64,000 nucleotides of DNA, taken from the NCBI GenBank assembly GCA_001936135.1, contig CP012817.1, positions 2,914,001 through 2,978,000 of the forward strand, written 5' to 3'. The position numbers and the translations under genes are program-made. This DNA comes from Saccharomycopsis fibuligera x Saccharomycopsis cf. fibuligera. Its lineage: Eukaryota; Ascomycota; Saccharomycetes; Ascoideales; Saccharomycopsidaceae. Shown here in pieces: positions 62,240 through 64,000 of the stretch; position 1 is the stretch's first letter, and every line of letters starts with the position of its first letter. The notes below the pieces were generated by a model. That model ran no database searches. It was given only the letters and a program-made list of their open reading frames with translations, and was not told the origin of the DNA.

Positions 62240-63132
62240 TCAAACAATAATACAACATTTACTATCTTTCACTTTCCCTTTACCATCAGCATTTTGACCT
62301 GATTGGGAATTTCCAGCTTGTTGGCTGTAATGCTGATTTTGGTCTGCGTTTGATTGACCAGCACCAGCGCCAACTTGTTGTTGCTTGTTGTTTAAGTCAG
62401 CACCGCCAACAGCTCCCAAATTATTAGCACTACCATTGCCATTAACTTGTTCAGAAGATTCAGTGATACTGTTACTTGCTTGCTTTTCACTAGCTCTTTG
62501 TTGTTTTCTAATATTTCTCACCAACCCGTAAAAGGAGTTCTCAACGTTAATTTTTTGTTTAGCTGAGGTTTCATAAAATTCACAATTGAAACCCTTGGAT
62601 AAATCTAAACCTTCATCGTAACTAACTTGTCTTTCATCCTCTAAATCACACTTGTTACCAACAAGTAAAACCGGCACAGTGTCTGAATCTTTGACCCTAA
62701 GGATTTGTTGGTAAAAGGTGGTCAATTCTTCAAAAGAGGATCTTGAAGTTACGGAGTAAACTAATAAGAACCCTTCACCGGTTCTCATATATTGTTCTCT
62801 CATGGCGGAATACTCTTCTTGACCAGCGGTATCCAACACATCTAATAATGCTGGCTCTCCATCTATTATGCAGTTTTTACGGTATGAATCTTCAATGGTT
62901 GGGTCATACTCGTCCACGAAATGAGATTGGATCAACTGAATGGTCAATGCGGATTTACCAACACCACCGCCGCCAACAACGACTAACTTGTACTCTTTGA
63001 TATTCTAAATGGATGGTTAGTATAGAGCAATAGAGATGAAGCGAGAAAAAAGTAGTACCGAAACAACACTCAAGTCATTGCTTCACAAATAACGGCTTTA
63101 AAAATGAAGAAAATACATACATTTGCGGACAT
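62240..63132 (-). CDS. RAS1: Ras GTPase Ras1, one intron after a 12-base first exon
   Basis: Two exons: 63132-63121 (ATG TCC GCA AAT) and 63004-62240, total 258 aa. The protein begins [28 protein letters not shown], which restores the P-loop that a frame confined to exon 2 would leave without a start ATG. Effector loop YDPTIEDSY, switch [13 protein letters not shown] (with the catalytic Gln), NKCD, and ETSAK are present, so it should be an active GTPase. The hypervariable tail is Gln/Asn/Gly-rich and ends KCCIIV: CIIV is a CaaX box with an adjacent Cys for palmitoylation, giving plasma-membrane attachment. It would feed the cAMP/PKA pathway as in Candida Ras1. The tail is shorter than some yeast Ras proteins. 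Confidence 0.94.
63005..63120 (-). other. Spliceosomal intron of RAS1
   Basis: A 116-base intron on the minus strand. It begins GTATGTATTTTC, contains a perfect TACTAAC branch site close to its end, and finishes CCATTTAG. The exon 1/exon 2 join keeps the Ras frame. Confidence 0.93.
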
Positions 63133-63506
63133 AGCTGATTAATGGAAAAAGTTTATAGTATAGTATTGATAAAAGTAAGACGATAACTGACGTGTGAGAA
63201 TGAGCTTGAGGTGAAATGAGATGGATGGCAGCGCAAAAGGAAAAAGTCTTTAAAATGGTGTGCACAATTGAGTGTTACTAAGTCAGCTTTTGCGTGTATG
63301 TTTTACTTTGAAATATTTTGTTTTTGACTTGTTGGTCAGACACAAGATATGGAAATAGTAAATGTAGTGTCAATTGAATCGAATGGCAATAGATTGAGAA
63401 GATGAAATTGAGTAAGTTGTTTTCTTTTTCTTTTTTTTTTTATTTTTATTTTTTTTTTTATTTTTTTCCTGCCTGTCTACCTTTCTTTCTGGAAGCGCAA
63501 GAAAAA

Positions 63507-63539
<33 letters not shown>

Positions 63540-64000
63540 TAAAAATAAAATTAAAAAGTTTAAAAATTAATTTTTAGCAAATTGAAAAGACTGTAACTTG
63601 TTGCTGATATGAACTGACTTGACGGGGCTTCAATTTGGGTTTATTGATGAAATCAACTGGAATAATAGCAAGTTTGCCGAGAGAACAAGCAAACAGGATA
63701 TGTATTCTACCAAACTATGCACTGATACTGATAGAGAGGTAGAGTAGCACCGGGAAAAAAAAGCGAAAGATGACGATAGACAGCGCTCAAAAACGAGATA
63801 AAACAGCTAAAAGATGCAAGATTTTTATCCAGTAAGTACCACCCAGAAACTCTGAACTCTGAACTCTGAACTTGCAAAGTGCTAATTAATTGCCAATTGC
63901 AAGATGCAAATTGCCAAAGATCGGCACTCAATTCACTACGACGCAGCGCAAACTGAGTATCCAAGAAACTTGCTGCGTCACTGCCTACAGCCCGCTATAT
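63133..64000. other. Upstream region of RAS1
   Basis: No gene is supported to the window end. It holds a T-rich tract (63420-63470), an A tract (about 63513-63539) and three tandem ctctgaa units at about 63848-63870. A frame at 63707-63964 on the minus strand has no recognised domain. Confidence 0.45.

Noticed and set aside
1-64000. Search for LTRs, retroelements, DNA transposons and CRISPR arrays
   Set aside because: I saw no long direct or inverted terminal repeats, no polymerase, integrase or transposase motifs, and no regularly spaced repeats.

Overview
The window is nuclear DNA from a budding yeast. It is AT-rich, genes are mostly intronless, and long homopolymer A/T tracts and runs of Gln, Asn, Ser and Glu codons are common. 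Introns have yeast-type signals (GTATGT or GTAAGT donors, TACTAAC branch sites). Gene content points to the CTG-Ser clade (Candida/Lodderomyces and relatives): a Set9-type H4K20 methyltransferase, a Candida-type Fox2, a Mis6/CENP-I protein and Whi3 occur together. The highly expressed genes RPP0, YNK1 and CCS1 contain no in-frame CTG that I could find, while CTG occurs in low-complexity parts of other genes. My best guess is a species near Lodderomyces elongisporus or Candida parapsilosis/tropicalis. The sequence does not fix the species, and no tRNA is present to prove the codon reassignment.

Layout. 1-18.8 kb is gene-poor: a Ser/Ala-rich GPI cell-wall protein, a small protein with a duplicated LRGxDSPNIY motif, a probable spliced small zinc-finger protein, a coiled-coil protein, a large PH-domain protein with a long Glu tract, and a secreted Ser/Thr-rich protein. 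18.8-29.5 kb is dense and conserved: SET9, SUA5, RPP0, PSO2 and an unrecognised 562-aa protein. 29.5-39.3 kb holds two poorly conserved minus-strand genes (a WW-like protein and a Q/N-rich protein) separated by unusually long, GC-richer, repeat-bearing intergenic stretches. 39.3-47.6 kb holds YNK1, a KEN-box protein, FOX2 and CCS1 (divergent), and a small membrane protein. 47.6-50.86 kb is a gene-empty upstream region leading to WHI3. 53.3-64 kb holds CTF3/MIS6, OCA1, OST2 (one intron) and RAS1 (one intron after a 12-base first exon).

How the genes work together. There is no operon-like logic. Neighbours are divergent (SUA5 region, RPP0/PSO2, FOX2/CCS1, OCA1/OST2) or convergent (SUA5/RPP0, CTF3/OCA1, OST2/RAS1) housekeeping and regulatory genes. 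Functions covered include translation (Sua5, P0), nucleotide metabolism (Ynk1), peroxisomal beta-oxidation (Fox2), copper loading of SOD1 (Ccs1), chromatin and kinetochore (Set9, Ctf3), cross-link repair (Pso2), ER glycosylation (Ost2), Ras signalling (Ras1) and mRNA-based cell-size control (Whi3).

I found no mobile element, viral relic, rRNA, tRNA or CRISPR array. I do not see a clear undescribed system. The best leads are a stop-free, basic, non-AUG 5' extension on SUA5, a small spliced zinc-finger gene easily missed by annotation, the duplicated LRGxDSPNIY motif, the non-canonical EKL tail of FOX2, and several conserved-looking proteins I cannot name.
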